Source: Pseudomonas sp. W4I3
GTDB lineage: Bacteria > Pseudomonadota > Gammaproteobacteria > Pseudomonadales > Pseudomonadaceae
Direction of reading: 5' to 3'
Length of the DNA stretch: 64,000 nt
Assembly: GCF_030816195.1 (NCBI RefSeq)
Contig: NZ_JAUSXS010000001.1
Coordinates: 2,503,501-2,567,500 of the forward strand
The notes below the pieces were generated by a model. The model saw nothing but the letters and a program-made list of their open reading frames with translations. It was not told where the DNA came from and did no database searches. The first letter of the stretch is position 1. Each line of letters opens with the position of its first letter. The position numbers and the translations under genes are program-made. Shown here piece after piece: positions 39,314 to 48,789 of this stretch.

Positions 39314-39403
39314 AAGCTCAATAAAATCAACACTTTAATAAACTCTGGGTCCGGGTTTTATTGAGCTTCTGTGCTTAACTGTTTGGGTTGAATACAAACA
39401 GTT
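39314..39403. promoter_or_regulatory. Two inverted repeats in front of the MocR-type regulator gene
   Basis: The first is a perfect 13-bp inverted repeat, AAGCTCAATAAAA (39314-39326) against TTTTATTGAGCTT (39356-39368), with a 29-base centre. The second is AACTGTTT (39377-39384) against AAACAGTT (39396-39403), ending 14 bases before the start codon. The latter could be an autoregulatory operator overlapping the ribosome-binding region. Confidence 0.5.
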
Positions 39404-39417
39404 GAAGTGAGTGGCTC

Positions 39418-40830
39418 ATGGATTTAGGGATTGATCGACAAGCCCCGGTACCGGTGGTGCAGCAAATCATCAGCGCAGTCGCGGGATGGATTCGCAGGAA
39501 TGGGGTGAGCCCCGGCACACGCTTACCGTCCGTCCGGCAATTGGCCCTCGACAATCTGCTGAGCCAGTCCAGCGTGGTCGAGGCATTCGAACGGATGGTG
39601 GCCCAAGGTCTGTTGGCCTCGAAGAAAGGCTCGGGGTTTATGGTGGCGCAGCCCGCGAGCGTTCAGGAAAACCATTGGTACGAAGGCGCCGAACAGGGGT
39701 GGGGCAGGTTTACCGACAGCCCTTTGGGCGAGCTTAAACTCGGCTGTGGCTGGCTACCGGACAGCTGGCGCGAGAGCGATGACATCAGCTACGCGATCCG
39801 CGAAGTCAGCCGCACCGACACCGCAGGCCTGTTCAACTACAGCACGCCGCTGGGGCTGCCGGCCCTGCGTGAGCAATTGCTCAAGCGCCTCACCCAGATT
39901 GACGTGCCCAGCAGCCTGGAGTGCATTCTCACCACCCACGGCGCCAGCCATGCCCTGGACCTGCTCATACGCACGCTGCTCAAGGCAGGCGATACCGTGG
40001 TGGTCGAGACGCCTGGACACGGCAACCTCTACCGACAACTGGCGTTTCACGGAGTTACGTTGCTCGAAGTGCCGCGCACGCGCAGCGGCCCGGATATGGA
40101 GGTGCTGGAGGCGCACCTGCGTTGCCATCGTCCCAAGTGCCTGTTCATCAGCAGCCTCTATCACAACCCTACCGGCACCAGCCTCTGCCGCGCGGTGGCC
40201 GAGCGTTTGCTGGCGCTGGCCTGCAGCCAGGATTTTCTGATCATCGAGGAAGACGTCTACGGCGACCTGCAACATGCCAGTTGCACACGGTTGTCGGCGT
40301 TGCCCCATGAAGACCGCGTCATCTACGTCTCCAGCTTTTCCAAGACGCTGAGCAGTGCCCTGCGCGTGGGCTACCTGAGCGCCGGTGCGGCGATCATCGC
40401 GCAACTGGTTCATCTCAAGACCCTGACGGGCATCGGCACCTCGCGTTTTGCCGAAGCAATGGTGGCGACCTTGCTGGCCAATGGCACCTACCGCAAGTGG
40501 GTACAGCGGTTGCGCAAGCGTCTGAATACACAAATGGCCGCGACCTTGCAGGTGCTGGAGGATGAAGAATGGCAAGTGTTTGCAGTACCTGCTGGCGGCA
40601 TGTTCCTGTGGGCGCGACCTGGCACGCCACACCCCTCGTGCATGCAGACGTGCGCCCGTAGGCTCGGTGTCTTGCTGTCGCCAGCATCGCTGTTCAACCC
40701 GACGGGTGAGTGCAGTGAGTGGCTGCGCATCAACGTGGCCTATGCGGCGGATCAACGTGCATTGGCGCTGTTTCGCGAGCTGGGGCCCGCCAGATCGACC
40801 TCGAGCATTCTGAAAACGACGGGGATGTAG
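39418..40830 (+). CDS. MocR-type regulator (GntR helix-turn-helix plus aminotransferase domain)
   Basis: This is a 470-residue GntR/MocR protein. The N-terminal winged helix (about 8-78; GTRLPSVRQLALDNLLSQSSV) is joined to a fold-type I aminotransferase domain that binds PLP but normally has no enzymatic role. YHNPTG (248-253) and the Schiff-base Lys309 (SSFSKTLSSALRVGYL) are intact. GAAGTGAG precedes the ATG. No divergent target is adjacent: the upstream SDR gene points the same way and a chemoreceptor follows, so its target is unclear. Two inverted repeats lie in its promoter. Confidence 0.92.
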   Translation: MDLGIDRQAPVPVVQQIISAVAGWIRRNGVSPGTRLPSVRQLALDNLLSQSSVVEAFERMVAQGLLASKKGSGFMVAQPASVQENHWYEGAEQGWGRFTDSPLGELKLGCGWLPDSWRESDDISYAIREVSRTDTAGLFNYSTPLGLPALREQLLKRLTQIDVPSSLECILTTHGASHALDLLIRTLLKAGDTVVVETPGHGNLYRQLAFHGVTLLEVPRTRSGPDMEVLEAHLRCHRPKCLFISSLYHNPTGTSLCRAVAERLLALACSQDFLIIEEDVYGDLQHASCTRLSALPHEDRVIYVSSFSKTLSSALRVGYLSAGAAIIAQLVHLKTLTGIGTSRFAEAMVATLLANGTYRKWVQRLRKRLNTQMAATLQVLEDEEWQVFAVPAGGMFLWARPGTPHPSCMQTCARRLGVLLSPASLFNPTGECSEWLRINVAYAADQRALALFRELGPARSTSSILKTTGM

Positions 40831-40944
40831 CTTTTTGCCATTATTGTGGCGCCAATGACTTGTGCTCAGTGGCCTGTGGTTGCCAATCTCGCTGCTGGTA
40901 CAGCGGGTTTATGGCATCTGCCATTGCAAGAGGACTCAACTGCA

Positions 40945-42912
40945 ATGATTTCGGCCGCGCAACGACGTTTCGCCAACCTCGGTATGGCGAAAAAACTGAG
41001 TTTGGGTTTCACCTTGGTGCTGCTGCTGACGGCCTTGGTAGCGGCTATTGGCATAGGGTCCCTGCACACCGTTGGCCAGCGCTTCGACGGCCTCAAGCAG
41101 ATGTCTTCGCTCAACAGTGGCCTGCTCAAGGTGCGCCTGATCGAACAGGATTACGCCCTGCACGCCGACCCAAAGTCCGTCGACGCCCTGCACGAAAGTG
41201 TCGACGCGCTGGCGGCGCTGGCCCTCAGTCTCAAGGCACAATCGGCTGCCAACGTGCCGGTAATGACCGATGTGGAACAAGCCCTGACTGCCTACCGCAA
41301 GGCGTTCGACGAGTTTGTCGAACTGACCCAGGCCAAGGAGCTGGCCCTGGAGATGGCCAGTTGGTCGGTGTCCAGTGTGGCCAATAACCTTGATGTGTTG
41401 CAGGCCGGCCTGGCCGACGATGGCACCTATGGCCTGAAGGAAAGCCAGGGCAAGGAAGGTGCCGAGTTTATCGAGCAGGCCGGGCAGGTCAGCCAGGTGT
41501 CGCGGTTGATGTTGCAGGCGATGAACGAAGCGCGGCTGCGCCTGGATCAGAGCCGCAAGGCCGACGCGGACGAGGCCGAGCAGGGCAAGATCGAACAGGC
41601 CGATCAGGCGCTGGCTCAGGTGGAGCAACTGAAAACCTCGGTCAAGGACCCCGGTTACCAGACCGTGCTCAATGAAGTGTCTGGGCACATCGCCTCGTTC
41701 AGCGAGAAGCTCGGCGAGTACACCGGTCTGCTGGCTCAGGAAAAGGTGGTTTACAAACAACTGCATGATCGCGCCGATCAGGTGGTCAGCCGGGTCAACC
41801 AGGCCTATGACGCCGAAGACCAATCGATGCAGGCGCAACTGGCCAAAAGCACGCTGCTGATCATTGGTTCATCCGCCCTGGCGTTGCTGGTGGGGCTGAT
41901 CGCGGCATGGGTGATCACCCGCTTGATCGTGGCGCCGCTGCGCAGGGTGATCGCGGTAGCGCAGCAAATTGCCTCCGGTGACCTGAGCGGTCGCATGGAG
42001 GTCAGCCGCCGCGATGAGATCGGCCAGCTGATGCAGGCGATGCAGCAGATGGGCAACGGTCTGAGCCAAATGGTCAGCGGGTTGCAGGCCGGTATCGAGC
42101 AACTGGCCAGCTCGGCACATTCGTTGTCCAGTGTGACCGAGCAGACCAACGTCGAGGTCAGCAGCCAGAAGGAGGAAACCGAACAGGTGGCCACGGCGAT
42201 GAACCAGATGACCGCCACGGTGCACGACGTGGCGCGTAACGCCGAAGAGGCTGCGCAAGCGGCACAGACAGCGGATGACAAGGTCGAGAGCGGCCAGCAG
42301 GTGGTGCGTCAGAGTTTGCAGCGCATCGAATTGCTGGCCTCGTCCAGCAACAGTGCCAGCGCCAGCATCGAAAGCCTCAGCGCCGAAATCCAGAACATCG
42401 GCACGGTCTTGAGCGTGATCAAGAGCGTCGCCGAGCAAACCAACCTGCTTGCCCTGAATGCCGCGATTGAAGCAGCCCGCGCTGGGGAGCAAGGACGCGG
42501 CTTCGCGGTGGTCGCCGATGAAGTGCGCGCCCTGGCCAAGCGCACCCAGCAATCAACCGAAGAAATCGAGCGCCTGGTCAGTACCTTGCGCAGCGCGGCG
42601 CAGTCGTCGGTACAGCAGATTCAGCACAGTGGCGAGTTGGTGAAACTGGCCGTCAGTGATGCGTTGGAAACCGAAAGCGCCCTGGGCAGCATTGCAGCGG
42701 CGGTGTCGTTGATCCAGCAGATGAACCAGCAGATTGCCGCAGCGGCTGAAGAGCAAAGCTCGGTGGCCGAAGAAATCAACCGCAGTGTCACCAGCATTCG
42801 GGCGAGTGCCGACCAATCGGCGTTGAGCATGCAGGGCAACGCCGCGTCGAGCATAGAGCTTGCGCAGCTGGGCGCGGAGCTCAAAGGCATGGTCGGGCAC
42901 TTTCGCCTCTGA
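40945..42912 (+). CDS. Chemoreceptor with helical bimodular (HBM) sensor domain
   Basis: This is a 655-residue chemoreceptor. TM1 is about 19-38. The large all-helical periplasmic domain (44-300) has the length and composition of the HBM family known from McpS, which binds TCA intermediates. TM2 is 303-326 and HAMP about 327-380. The signalling tip [21 protein letters not shown] (497-517) is conserved. ATG 40945 follows AAGAGGA; an upstream in-frame start would add an unrelated stretch. A TCA-type ligand is an inference from the family only. Confidence 0.9.
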   Translation: MISAAQRRFANLGMAKKLSLGFTLVLLLTALVAAIGIGSLHTVGQRFDGLKQMSSLNSGLLKVRLIEQDYALHADPKSVDALHESVDALAALALSLKAQSAANVPVMTDVEQALTAYRKAFDEFVELTQAKELALEMASWSVSSVANNLDVLQAGLADDGTYGLKESQGKEGAEFIEQAGQVSQVSRLMLQAMNEARLRLDQSRKADADEAEQGKIEQADQALAQVEQLKTSVKDPGYQTVLNEVSGHIASFSEKLGEYTGLLAQEKVVYKQLHDRADQVVSRVNQAYDAEDQSMQAQLAKSTLLIIGSSALALLVGLIAAWVITRLIVAPLRRVIAVAQQIASGDLSGRMEVSRRDEIGQLMQAMQQMGNGLSQMVSGLQAGIEQLASSAHSLSSVTEQTNVEVSSQKEETEQVATAMNQMTATVHDVARNAEEAAQAAQTADDKVESGQQVVRQSLQRIELLASSSNSASASIESLSAEIQNIGTVLSVIKSVAEQTNLLALNAAIEAARAGEQGRGFAVVADEVRALAKRTQQSTEEIERLVSTLRSAAQSSVQQIQHSGELVKLAVSDALETESALGSIAAAVSLIQQMNQQIAAAAEEQSSVAEEINRSVTSIRASADQSALSMQGNAASSIELAQLGAELKGMVGHFRL

Positions 42913-42936
42913 TCGCGGCGCGGGCGCCGCGATCAG
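42909..42936. terminator. Long GC-rich hairpin between convergent genes
   Basis: CTGATCGCGGCG pairs perfectly with CGCCGCGATCAG around a CGGG loop. The chemoreceptor stop codon lies inside the left arm. There is no T tract on either side, so it is a stable mRNA end structure more than a textbook terminator. Confidence 0.55.
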
Positions 42937-42948
42937 CGGGGAAGGGCA

Positions 42949-43761
42949 TCAGGCGTTGTTGGCGAGGAACGTCAGCAGCGCTTCATTGACGAAGTCCGGG
43001 TTCTCCCGGCTGGAAATATGCCCGGCGTCGGGAATCAGCGTCAGGGCGCAGCCGATCAGCTCGGCCATTTCCTTGGACTCCGCCGGTGGCCGCGGCTTGT
43101 CCTGCTCACCGCACATCACCAGGGTGGTATCGCAATCCAGGCGTGGAAGCTGATCGAGGATATCTGCGCGGCTGAAAATCAAGCGGCCCAGGGGCACGAC
43201 GCTGTCCAGCAGGCGTTCCCGGGGGAAATCCTGCAGCGACTGGCGAAAGTCCTGATACAGCGCTGATTCGTGGTCGATGTCCGCTCGGAAGAAGATCGGT
43301 GCGATCACATCCAGCAGCGTCGGCGGGATGGCGCCGGCGTCTTCGATCATCTTGAACAGCGAGAAGTAATACAGGCGCGTAGCTTCCGGCTCGGCGCCCA
43401 GGTAGGTGTCCATCAGCACCAGGCTGTTGATGCGTTCAGGGGCCAGCAGGGCGAGGCGGGCGCCCCACATGCCGCCGACCGACAGGCCAACCAGGTTGAC
43501 CTGTGGAATATCCAGGTGGTCCAGCAATGCCAGGTTCTGACGGGCCAGGTCGTCAAGGGATCGGGTTTGCGCAGGCAGTGTGCCCGACTCACCATGGCCC
43601 CATAGTTCAGGGACGATCACCCGGTATTGCTGCGACAGCGCGTCGATCTGCGGTGCCCACATGTGGCGGTCCCACAGGTAGCTGGAACCCAACAAAACGA
43701 CCGGGCCGGTGCCCTGGTCGATATAGTGCAGCGGTTGTCCATCAATCACGGCGACAGGCAT
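42949..43761 (-). CDS. Alpha/beta hydrolase (3-oxoadipate enol-lactonase-like)
   Basis: This is a 270-residue alpha/beta hydrolase. HYIDQGTGPVVLLGSSYLWDRHMW is the N-terminal strand and oxyanion loop, Ser94 sits in LVGLSVGGMWG, and His in PDAGHISSRENP completes the site. PELWGHGESG is the loop typical of PcaD/RutD relatives. None of the protocatechuate genes is near, so a role in aromatic degradation is unlikely. The substrate is unknown. Confidence 0.87.
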   Translation of the reverse strand: MPVAVIDGQPLHYIDQGTGPVVLLGSSYLWDRHMWAPQIDALSQQYRVIVPELWGHGESGTLPAQTRSLDDLARQNLALLDHLDIPQVNLVGLSVGGMWGARLALLAPERINSLVLMDTYLGAEPEATRLYYFSLFKMIEDAGAIPPTLLDVIAPIFFRADIDHESALYQDFRQSLQDFPRERLLDSVVPLGRLIFSRADILDQLPRLDCDTTLVMCGEQDKPRPPAESKEMAELIGCALTLIPDAGHISSRENPDFVNEALLTFLANNA

Positions 43762-43919
43762 AGCAGGCCTCTAACTTCACGGAGTGAGGGGCACTTTTTT
43801 ACGCTAGTCGGGGGCAGGGGGATAGGTGCAAATTGATGGCACTCTCATGCGCGGCTGAGGCAGAAGCGAGCAAGCCCGCTCCTGCCCTCGACAATCGGCC
43901 CGTTGCGGGCCAAGGGCGC

Positions 43920-44690
43920 TTAATCGTAGATGGCTTTCTTTTTCCACTCGGCATCGGCGTCGACGACTTTCAAGCCTTCGGTCAGCTCGTTGATTTCGTC
44001 TTCGGCCGGCTGGCTGTTGGTCAACACCGTGGAGTTGGCGCGGGCCAGTTGCGACTCCAGCAACTGCAACTGGGCGCTGTAGAGCACAGGCTCCGGTTGT
44101 TTGCGCAGGTACTGTACGCCACGCTCGAATGCCAGGCGCGCCTGGCCCGGTTGACCTTGCTGCAGCGCATGCTGGCCAAGGTTGTTGAAGAACTCGATGT
44201 GCAGCAGCACCAGGATATGGCGGATTTCCTTGATCCAGTGCTTGGCCTCGTTGGCCGGCAGGAAGCCGTCCTGGGCTGCACGGGTGACTTGGCCATGCAG
44301 TGCTTCGAGCAGAAAGCGCACATCCTTGGCCTTGGCTTCGGTCTGGATCGGCGAAGGTGGGTTGGCCACCGGAATCGACTCGCCCTGGGCGATCAGTGCA
44401 TTCAGCTCGCTGATTCGCGCCTTGAGTGGTGCACTGGATTTGTTCAGGTTCAGCAGGCGTTGGTTGACGTTGAGTTCCAAGCGGGTCAGCAACAGCTTGA
44501 GCGCCGGGGTCATCAATTGGCCGGGAAAGGTCTCGGTGATTTCACCACAGCGACGCAGCCGATCATTGAGCTCGATCTCGGTACGCTTCTTTTCCAGCTT
44601 ATTGTTTTCCACCACATGGTTCATGTAGCCAATGGCGATCAGTATTGCGATCCCGGCTATTACCAGCAGGGTGATCATGAGTGGTGTCAC
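43920..44690 (-). CDS. Membrane-anchored coiled-coil protein of unknown function
   Basis: This is a 256-residue protein with one N-terminal membrane helix (ITLLVIAGIAILIAIGYM) and a mostly helical soluble part. The region ENNKLEKKRTEIELNDRLRRC looks like coiled coil. From about residue 150 the sequence HILVLLHIEFFNNLGQHALQQGQPGQARLAFERGVQYLRKQ resembles a TPR-like repeat pair. I recall homologs annotated only as hypothetical in other pseudomonads. The C-terminus is acidic then basic (EWKKKAIYD). It is alone between a hydrolase gene and the tRNA cluster. Confidence 0.75.
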   Translation of the reverse strand: MTPLMITLLVIAGIAILIAIGYMNHVVENNKLEKKRTEIELNDRLRRCGEITETFPGQLMTPALKLLLTRLELNVNQRLLNLNKSSAPLKARISELNALIAQGESIPVANPPSPIQTEAKAKDVRFLLEALHGQVTRAAQDGFLPANEAKHWIKEIRHILVLLHIEFFNNLGQHALQQGQPGQARLAFERGVQYLRKQPEPVLYSAQLQLLESQLARANSTVLTNSQPAEDEINELTEGLKVVDADAEWKKKAIYD

Positions 44691-44958
44691 CGGTGTGACC
44701 TCTTTATAGGGTTTGCTGTTGAGTGTAGTGACTGAGCCAACTGGCGGATAGGACTGTTCGACCAGTTGCCCAGGTAGTTTCTTCTATATAGGTAAAGTCT
44801 TCCCTGAATGGATGCACATTGCCATCATTTGCCTGGGGCAACTATAACGCCTTGTCGTGCGTCAGAATATAGGCGCCAAGGCTTGGACGGGCAGATTGCC
44901 TGTTCCAGCCCGTGAACGGGGGCGAAGTCATTGATTTAAATAAATTTATCCTTGGGGG
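44691..44958. other. Gene-free stretch upstream of the tRNA promoter
   Basis: No ORF with a plausible start was found. A long-range inverted pair, TTGCCCAGG (44766-44774) and CCTGGGGCAA (44832-44841), could form a stem around a 57-base loop, and ATATAGG-like words occur on both sides. A small RNA is possible but not supported further. Confidence 0.3.
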
Positions 44959-44987
44959 TTGACGACCTTTCAATCCATCCATAGAAT
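44959..44987 (+). promoter_or_regulatory. Stable-RNA promoter of the tRNA cluster
   Basis: TTGACG (44959-44964), a 17-base spacer and TAGAAT (44982-44987) make a near-consensus sigma-70 promoter. It is followed by GCGCGCC, a G+C-rich discriminator typical of growth-rate-controlled and stringently controlled RNA promoters. The first tRNA begins 62 bases downstream. Confidence 0.88.
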
Positions 44988-45049
44988 GCGCGCCACTTAC
45001 AGCGTAAAGCACACAGCGAAACGCGGTAGGGAGTGAATGTTGTACGTGT

Positions 45050-45125
45050 GTCCCCTTCGTCTAGTGGCCTAGGACACCGCCCTTTCACGGCGGTAACAGG
45101 GGTTCGAGTCCCCTAGGGGACGCCA
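45050..45125 (+). tRNA. tRNA-Glu (anticodon TTC), copy 1
   Basis: This is a 76-base cloverleaf: the acceptor GTCCCCT pairs with AGGGGAC, the anticodon stem CCGCC/GGCGG holds loop CTTTCAC with anticodon TTC, and the T arm is GGTTCGAGTCC. CCA is encoded. Copy 2 at 45310 is identical. Confidence 0.98.
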
Positions 45126-45128
45126 TAT

Positions 45129-45204
<76 letters not shown>

Positions 45205-45309
45205 ATTTACAAGCAGTGTGGCCTTCGGGCGGCATTGAGTGAAACCAGGACCCCGTCTTCGGATGAGGCCTCTGGGCACTGGAATACACACCATGTGTTT
45301 CAGTAGCGT

Positions 45310-45385
45310 GTCCCCTTCGTCTAGTGGCCTAGGACACCGCCCTTTCACGGCGGTAACAGGGGTTCGAGTCCCCTAGGGGACGCCA
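45310..45385 (+). tRNA. tRNA-Glu (anticodon TTC), copy 2
   Basis: This is identical to the first tRNA-Glu copy, with anticodon TTC and encoded CCA. It is reached by the same upstream promoter unless the 105-base spacer before it carries its own, which I could not see. Confidence 0.98.
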
Positions 45386-45388
45386 TTT

Positions 45389-45464
<76 letters not shown>

Positions 45465-45474
45465 ATTCAAAGAA

Positions 45475-45503
45475 AAAGCCACTCAATCGAGTGGCTTTTT
45501 TTT
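45475..45503 (+). terminator. Rho-independent terminator of the tRNA cluster
   Basis: AAAGCCACTC and GAGTGGCTTT pair perfectly around AATC, with eight or more T residues following. Confidence 0.95.
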
Positions 45504-45540
45504 GCCTGCGAAAAACTGCGGCCCTACGACATCCAGGGCA

Positions 45541-47022
45541 CTAAAGGCTGTCCGCCGCTTGGGCCAGACGCAAGGTGGCTTGACGGATTTCTTCCTGGTT
45601 GAGCGACGCGAAGCCCAGCCGCAGCGCGTTCTCCGGTGTGTCCATCGGCGAGAACTGCCGGCCGCTGCGCACCACCAGTCCGTGGTCCAGGGCGACTTTT
45701 ACCATTCGATCAACGTCTATTTCATCCTCAAAACGCACCCACAGCGCCAGGCCGCCTTCCGGCTCGCGCACCTGGATGCGATCGCCCAACGCTTCATGCA
45801 GGCAGGTTTGCAACGTCTCTCGACGCAGCCGATATTCTTTCGACACGCGGCGCAGATGCTTTTTCAATTCACCGTCATTGATCAGGTCGGCCAACATCTT
45901 CTGGGCGACGGCGTCGGCGTCTCCCAACATCAGCGCCGCATTGCGGTGCAAGGCTTCGATGACCTGGGCGGGGGCGACCACATAGCTGCAGCGAAACGTC
46001 GAGCCAAGCGCTTTGGATAGCGAACCGACATAGATCACATGACGCTGCGCGCGATCACTGGCGAGCGGCAGGTAAGGGCGACCGTTAAAGTGGAATTCAT
46101 GGTCGTAGTCTTCTTCAATGATGCAGAAGTCGTGCAGCGCGGCGAGCGCCAACAGCTGTTGTCGCCGTGCGGCGTGCAGGCTGACGGTGGTGGGGAACTG
46201 GTGGTGCGGGGTGAGATAGATCATGCGCACGTTGTGGGCCTGGCATAAGCGGTCGATCTGGTCCGTACGGCAACCTTCTTCATCGATGTCCACCGTGACC
46301 AGTTGCGCGCCCAACTGACGGAAAATTTCCCACGCAGGCGGGTAACTCAGGCGCTCCACCAGTACCACGTCTCCCGGTTTGAGCAGCAAGCTGGCGCTCA
46401 GGTACAGCGACATCTGAGTGCCCTGGGTCAGGCAGATATTGTCGGCGCTGACCGCCAGCCCGCGTTCGTTGCGCAGCATCTCGGCGAGGGCGCAGCGCAG
46501 GTGATAGCCGGTGCCTTCGCTGCCGTAGCGCACGGTGTTGGAGGCAAAGCTGTTGCGCAGGGCGTTGCGGTAGTAGCGGTGCAACACGGCTTGGGGCAGC
46601 AGGCGGTGGTCGCTGGTGCCGTTGTCGAAAAACAGGGCGTCATGCCGATGGCGCAGCGCGGTGACCTGCGCGTTATGGCTGAAGTACGGCACCACCGCCT
46701 GCGCCAGGATCGCTGGCGCAAAGGACTGCGGAGCGCGACCGCGCAGTTGCTTGGGCGTCAGTTGGGTGTTGACGAACGTCCCGCGGCGCGGCTCGCTGAT
46801 AAGCCAGCCTTTGGTCGCCGCTTCTTCGTAGGCCAGGATCACCGTCTTGCGGTTGACGTCGAGCAATTGCGCCATTTCCCGTGTACCTGGCAGCAAGGTG
46901 CCGGGCGGCAGGCGCCCTTCGACAATAGCGGTCACCAGGCCTTCGGCAATCTTGCGGTAGGACGCTTGTGGTGAATGCTCGTCGAGCTTGAGCAAAGGGC
47001 GCCATTTACGCATCTGGACCAT
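45541..47022 (-). CDS. MocR-type regulator (PdxR-like) divergent from the reductase-M24 gene
   Basis: This is a 493-residue GntR/MocR regulator. The winged helix (about 18-85; GTLLPGTREMAQLLDVNRKTV) is joined to an aminotransferase fold with the PLP-binding Lys337 in VGSLSKALGSTFR, TPHHQFPTT in the substrate loop and EEDYDHEF. It resembles PdxR and related regulators that sense PLP or amino compounds. ATG 47022 and an in-frame ATG nine bases later are both possible, and neither has a strong ribosome-binding site. The 82-base spacer to the divergent reductase-hydrolase fusion gene makes that gene the likely target. Confidence 0.93.
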   Translation of the reverse strand: MVQMRKWRPLLKLDEHSPQASYRKIAEGLVTAIVEGRLPPGTLLPGTREMAQLLDVNRKTVILAYEEAATKGWLISEPRRGTFVNTQLTPKQLRGRAPQSFAPAILAQAVVPYFSHNAQVTALRHRHDALFFDNGTSDHRLLPQAVLHRYYRNALRNSFASNTVRYGSEGTGYHLRCALAEMLRNERGLAVSADNICLTQGTQMSLYLSASLLLKPGDVVLVERLSYPPAWEIFRQLGAQLVTVDIDEEGCRTDQIDRLCQAHNVRMIYLTPHHQFPTTVSLHAARRQQLLALAALHDFCIIEEDYDHEFHFNGRPYLPLASDRAQRHVIYVGSLSKALGSTFRCSYVVAPAQVIEALHRNAALMLGDADAVAQKMLADLINDGELKKHLRRVSKEYRLRRETLQTCLHEALGDRIQVREPEGGLALWVRFEDEIDVDRMVKVALDHGLVVRSGRQFSPMDTPENALRLGFASLNQEEIRQATLRLAQAADSL

Positions 47023-47104
47023 CTGAAGTATCCAAAACTGGAGGTTCTAATGGGCCTAGTCTAGCGTAACAATCCAGCGTCACTCATCCTTAGGTCCCAC
47101 GAAC

Positions 47105-48760
47105 ATGCGTCATGTCATCGAACTGTCTCCCTCGGGAAAAACCTTTGAGGCCGGCGACGAGCTGTTGCTTGACGCCATGCTCGCCAGCGGCTTGTCCGTG
47201 CCGTTCTCCTGCCGCCGTGGCGCCTGCGGTTCGTGCAAGGTGGTGGTCGCCGCAGGCGAGTATCGGCCCAAGCACCTGTCGCCGGACGCACCCGTACCCT
47301 GTTACCCCCTGGCGGCCAATGAAATGTTGTTGTGCCAGAGCCACGCGTGCACCGACATGCGTCTGGAAATACCTGGCTGGTCCCTGGATAGCCCCGCGCT
47401 GGTCGTCGATGCGCAGGTACTCGACAAGCGCGCACTCGCGCCGGACGTCATCGAGTTGGTACTGAAGCCGGATGCGCCGCTGCTGGCCCGGCCCGGCCAA
47501 TACCTCAAGTTCCGTCTGGCAGACGGGGACACGCGCTGTTTCTCGATTGCCAACCTGCCTGCGCAGGACGACGGGCGTCTGGTCTTCCACATTCGTCGGG
47601 TCTGCGGCGGGTACTTTTCCGACGGTATTCTGGACGGCTTGGCCGTGGGTGAGCGCGTGCAATTGGAGGGGCCGTTCGGCGCCTGCACCTGGCAGGAGGA
47701 TGATGCCGCCGCCGTTGTCCTGTTCGCCACGGGCACCGGTTACGCGGGCATCAAGCCGATTCTGTTGAGCGCACTCAAGCGTGATCGTGAGGTGACCTTG
47801 TATTGGGGCGGGGCGCACTCCGCGGATTTTTATGACAGCGCCTTCCTGGACCAGTCGATGCTCGAGCATCCAGGTTTTCACTGGCACCCCGTACGCTCAT
47901 CCGAGGGCAGGGTGCACGAGGTTGCGTTGAGTCATGGGCACCACTGGGAAGTGGCGCATGTCTATGCGTGCGGTAACGCCACTATGCTTGGCCAGGTACG
48001 CAGCCATTGCCTGGAGGCGGGGTTGCCAAGCCATCGGTTTGTCGCGGAGGCCTTTGTCGCCAGTGGTCGGTCAAGCACTGTAAGACTCTCTCCGGGGTTC
48101 GACCCGATCTGGGAGAAGGTCGGCCCGCGTTACTCCCTGGATGGCATGCTGGCGGCGCGAGAAAAATCCATACGCGCCCTCGCGGCCATCGTCAGCCAGT
48201 TGAAAGTCGGCATGACCACCGGCGAAGCCCTGGAGATGGCTGCGCAGCAACTTCAGGCCATGGGCGCTTCGCACACCTGGCATCCCACTTACATCCGTTT
48301 TGGCGCCGACACGGTGCGCCCGCCCCGCGAAGGCATCGACCCTCAGCGCAGGCTGCGCGCCACGGATATTGCCGTGGTCGATCTAGGCCCGGTGTGGGAC
48401 GGTTATGAAGGCGACTACGGCGACACCTTTGTATTTGGCGACGCACCGCTGCACCTGGCCTGTACCACCGCGCTGCATGGGGTGTTCGATGAAACGCGCC
48501 AGGCATGGCTGCGCGGCCTGACCGGGCGCGAACTCTACGACTTCGCAGAACAGAGCGCCGTGGCCAAGGGCTGGAGACTGGCGCGCAACCTGGCCGGGCA
48601 TCGCCTCGCGGATTTTCCCCATGCGTTGTTCGAGAGCAAGCAGTTGGCCGACCTGGAGATTGCGCCGAGTGAAATGGCCTGGGTACTGGAGATCCAGCTG
48701 TGCCATCCCACGGAGCCAGTTGGTGGGTTCTTTGAAGACATGCTGATGTTGCAGACCTGA
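47105..48760 (+). CDS. Fusion of [2Fe-2S]/FAD/NAD(P) reductase and M24 metallohydrolase domain
   Basis: This is a 551-residue two-part protein. Residues 1-90 are a plant-type ferredoxin domain with Cys36, Cys41, Cys44 and Cys77. Residues about 95-320 are an FAD/NAD(P) reductase: RCFSIAN (144-150) binds FAD, GTGYAGIKPI (210-219) the pyridine nucleotide, and YACGN (287-291) closes the site. This half resembles AscD-like reductases (CDP-6-deoxyglucoseen reductase, oxygenase reductases). Residues about 335-551 are an M24 pita-bread domain with Asp426, Asp437, His499, Glu529 and Glu544 as metal ligands, spaced as in aminopeptidase P. No stop or frameshift separates the halves. Substrate and electron acceptor are unknown; the divergent MocR regulator hints at an amino compound. 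Confidence 0.85.
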   Translation: MRHVIELSPSGKTFEAGDELLLDAMLASGLSVPFSCRRGACGSCKVVVAAGEYRPKHLSPDAPVPCYPLAANEMLLCQSHACTDMRLEIPGWSLDSPALVVDAQVLDKRALAPDVIELVLKPDAPLLARPGQYLKFRLADGDTRCFSIANLPAQDDGRLVFHIRRVCGGYFSDGILDGLAVGERVQLEGPFGACTWQEDDAAAVVLFATGTGYAGIKPILLSALKRDREVTLYWGGAHSADFYDSAFLDQSMLEHPGFHWHPVRSSEGRVHEVALSHGHHWEVAHVYACGNATMLGQVRSHCLEAGLPSHRFVAEAFVASGRSSTVRLSPGFDPIWEKVGPRYSLDGMLAAREKSIRALAAIVSQLKVGMTTGEALEMAAQQLQAMGASHTWHPTYIRFGADTVRPPREGIDPQRRLRATDIAVVDLGPVWDGYEGDYGDTFVFGDAPLHLACTTALHGVFDETRQAWLRGLTGRELYDFAEQSAVAKGWRLARNLAGHRLADFPHALFESKQLADLEIAPSEMAWVLEIQLCHPTEPVGGFFEDMLMLQT

Positions 48761-48789
48761 ATACCCGATCTGCAAGACGCACCAGAGCC

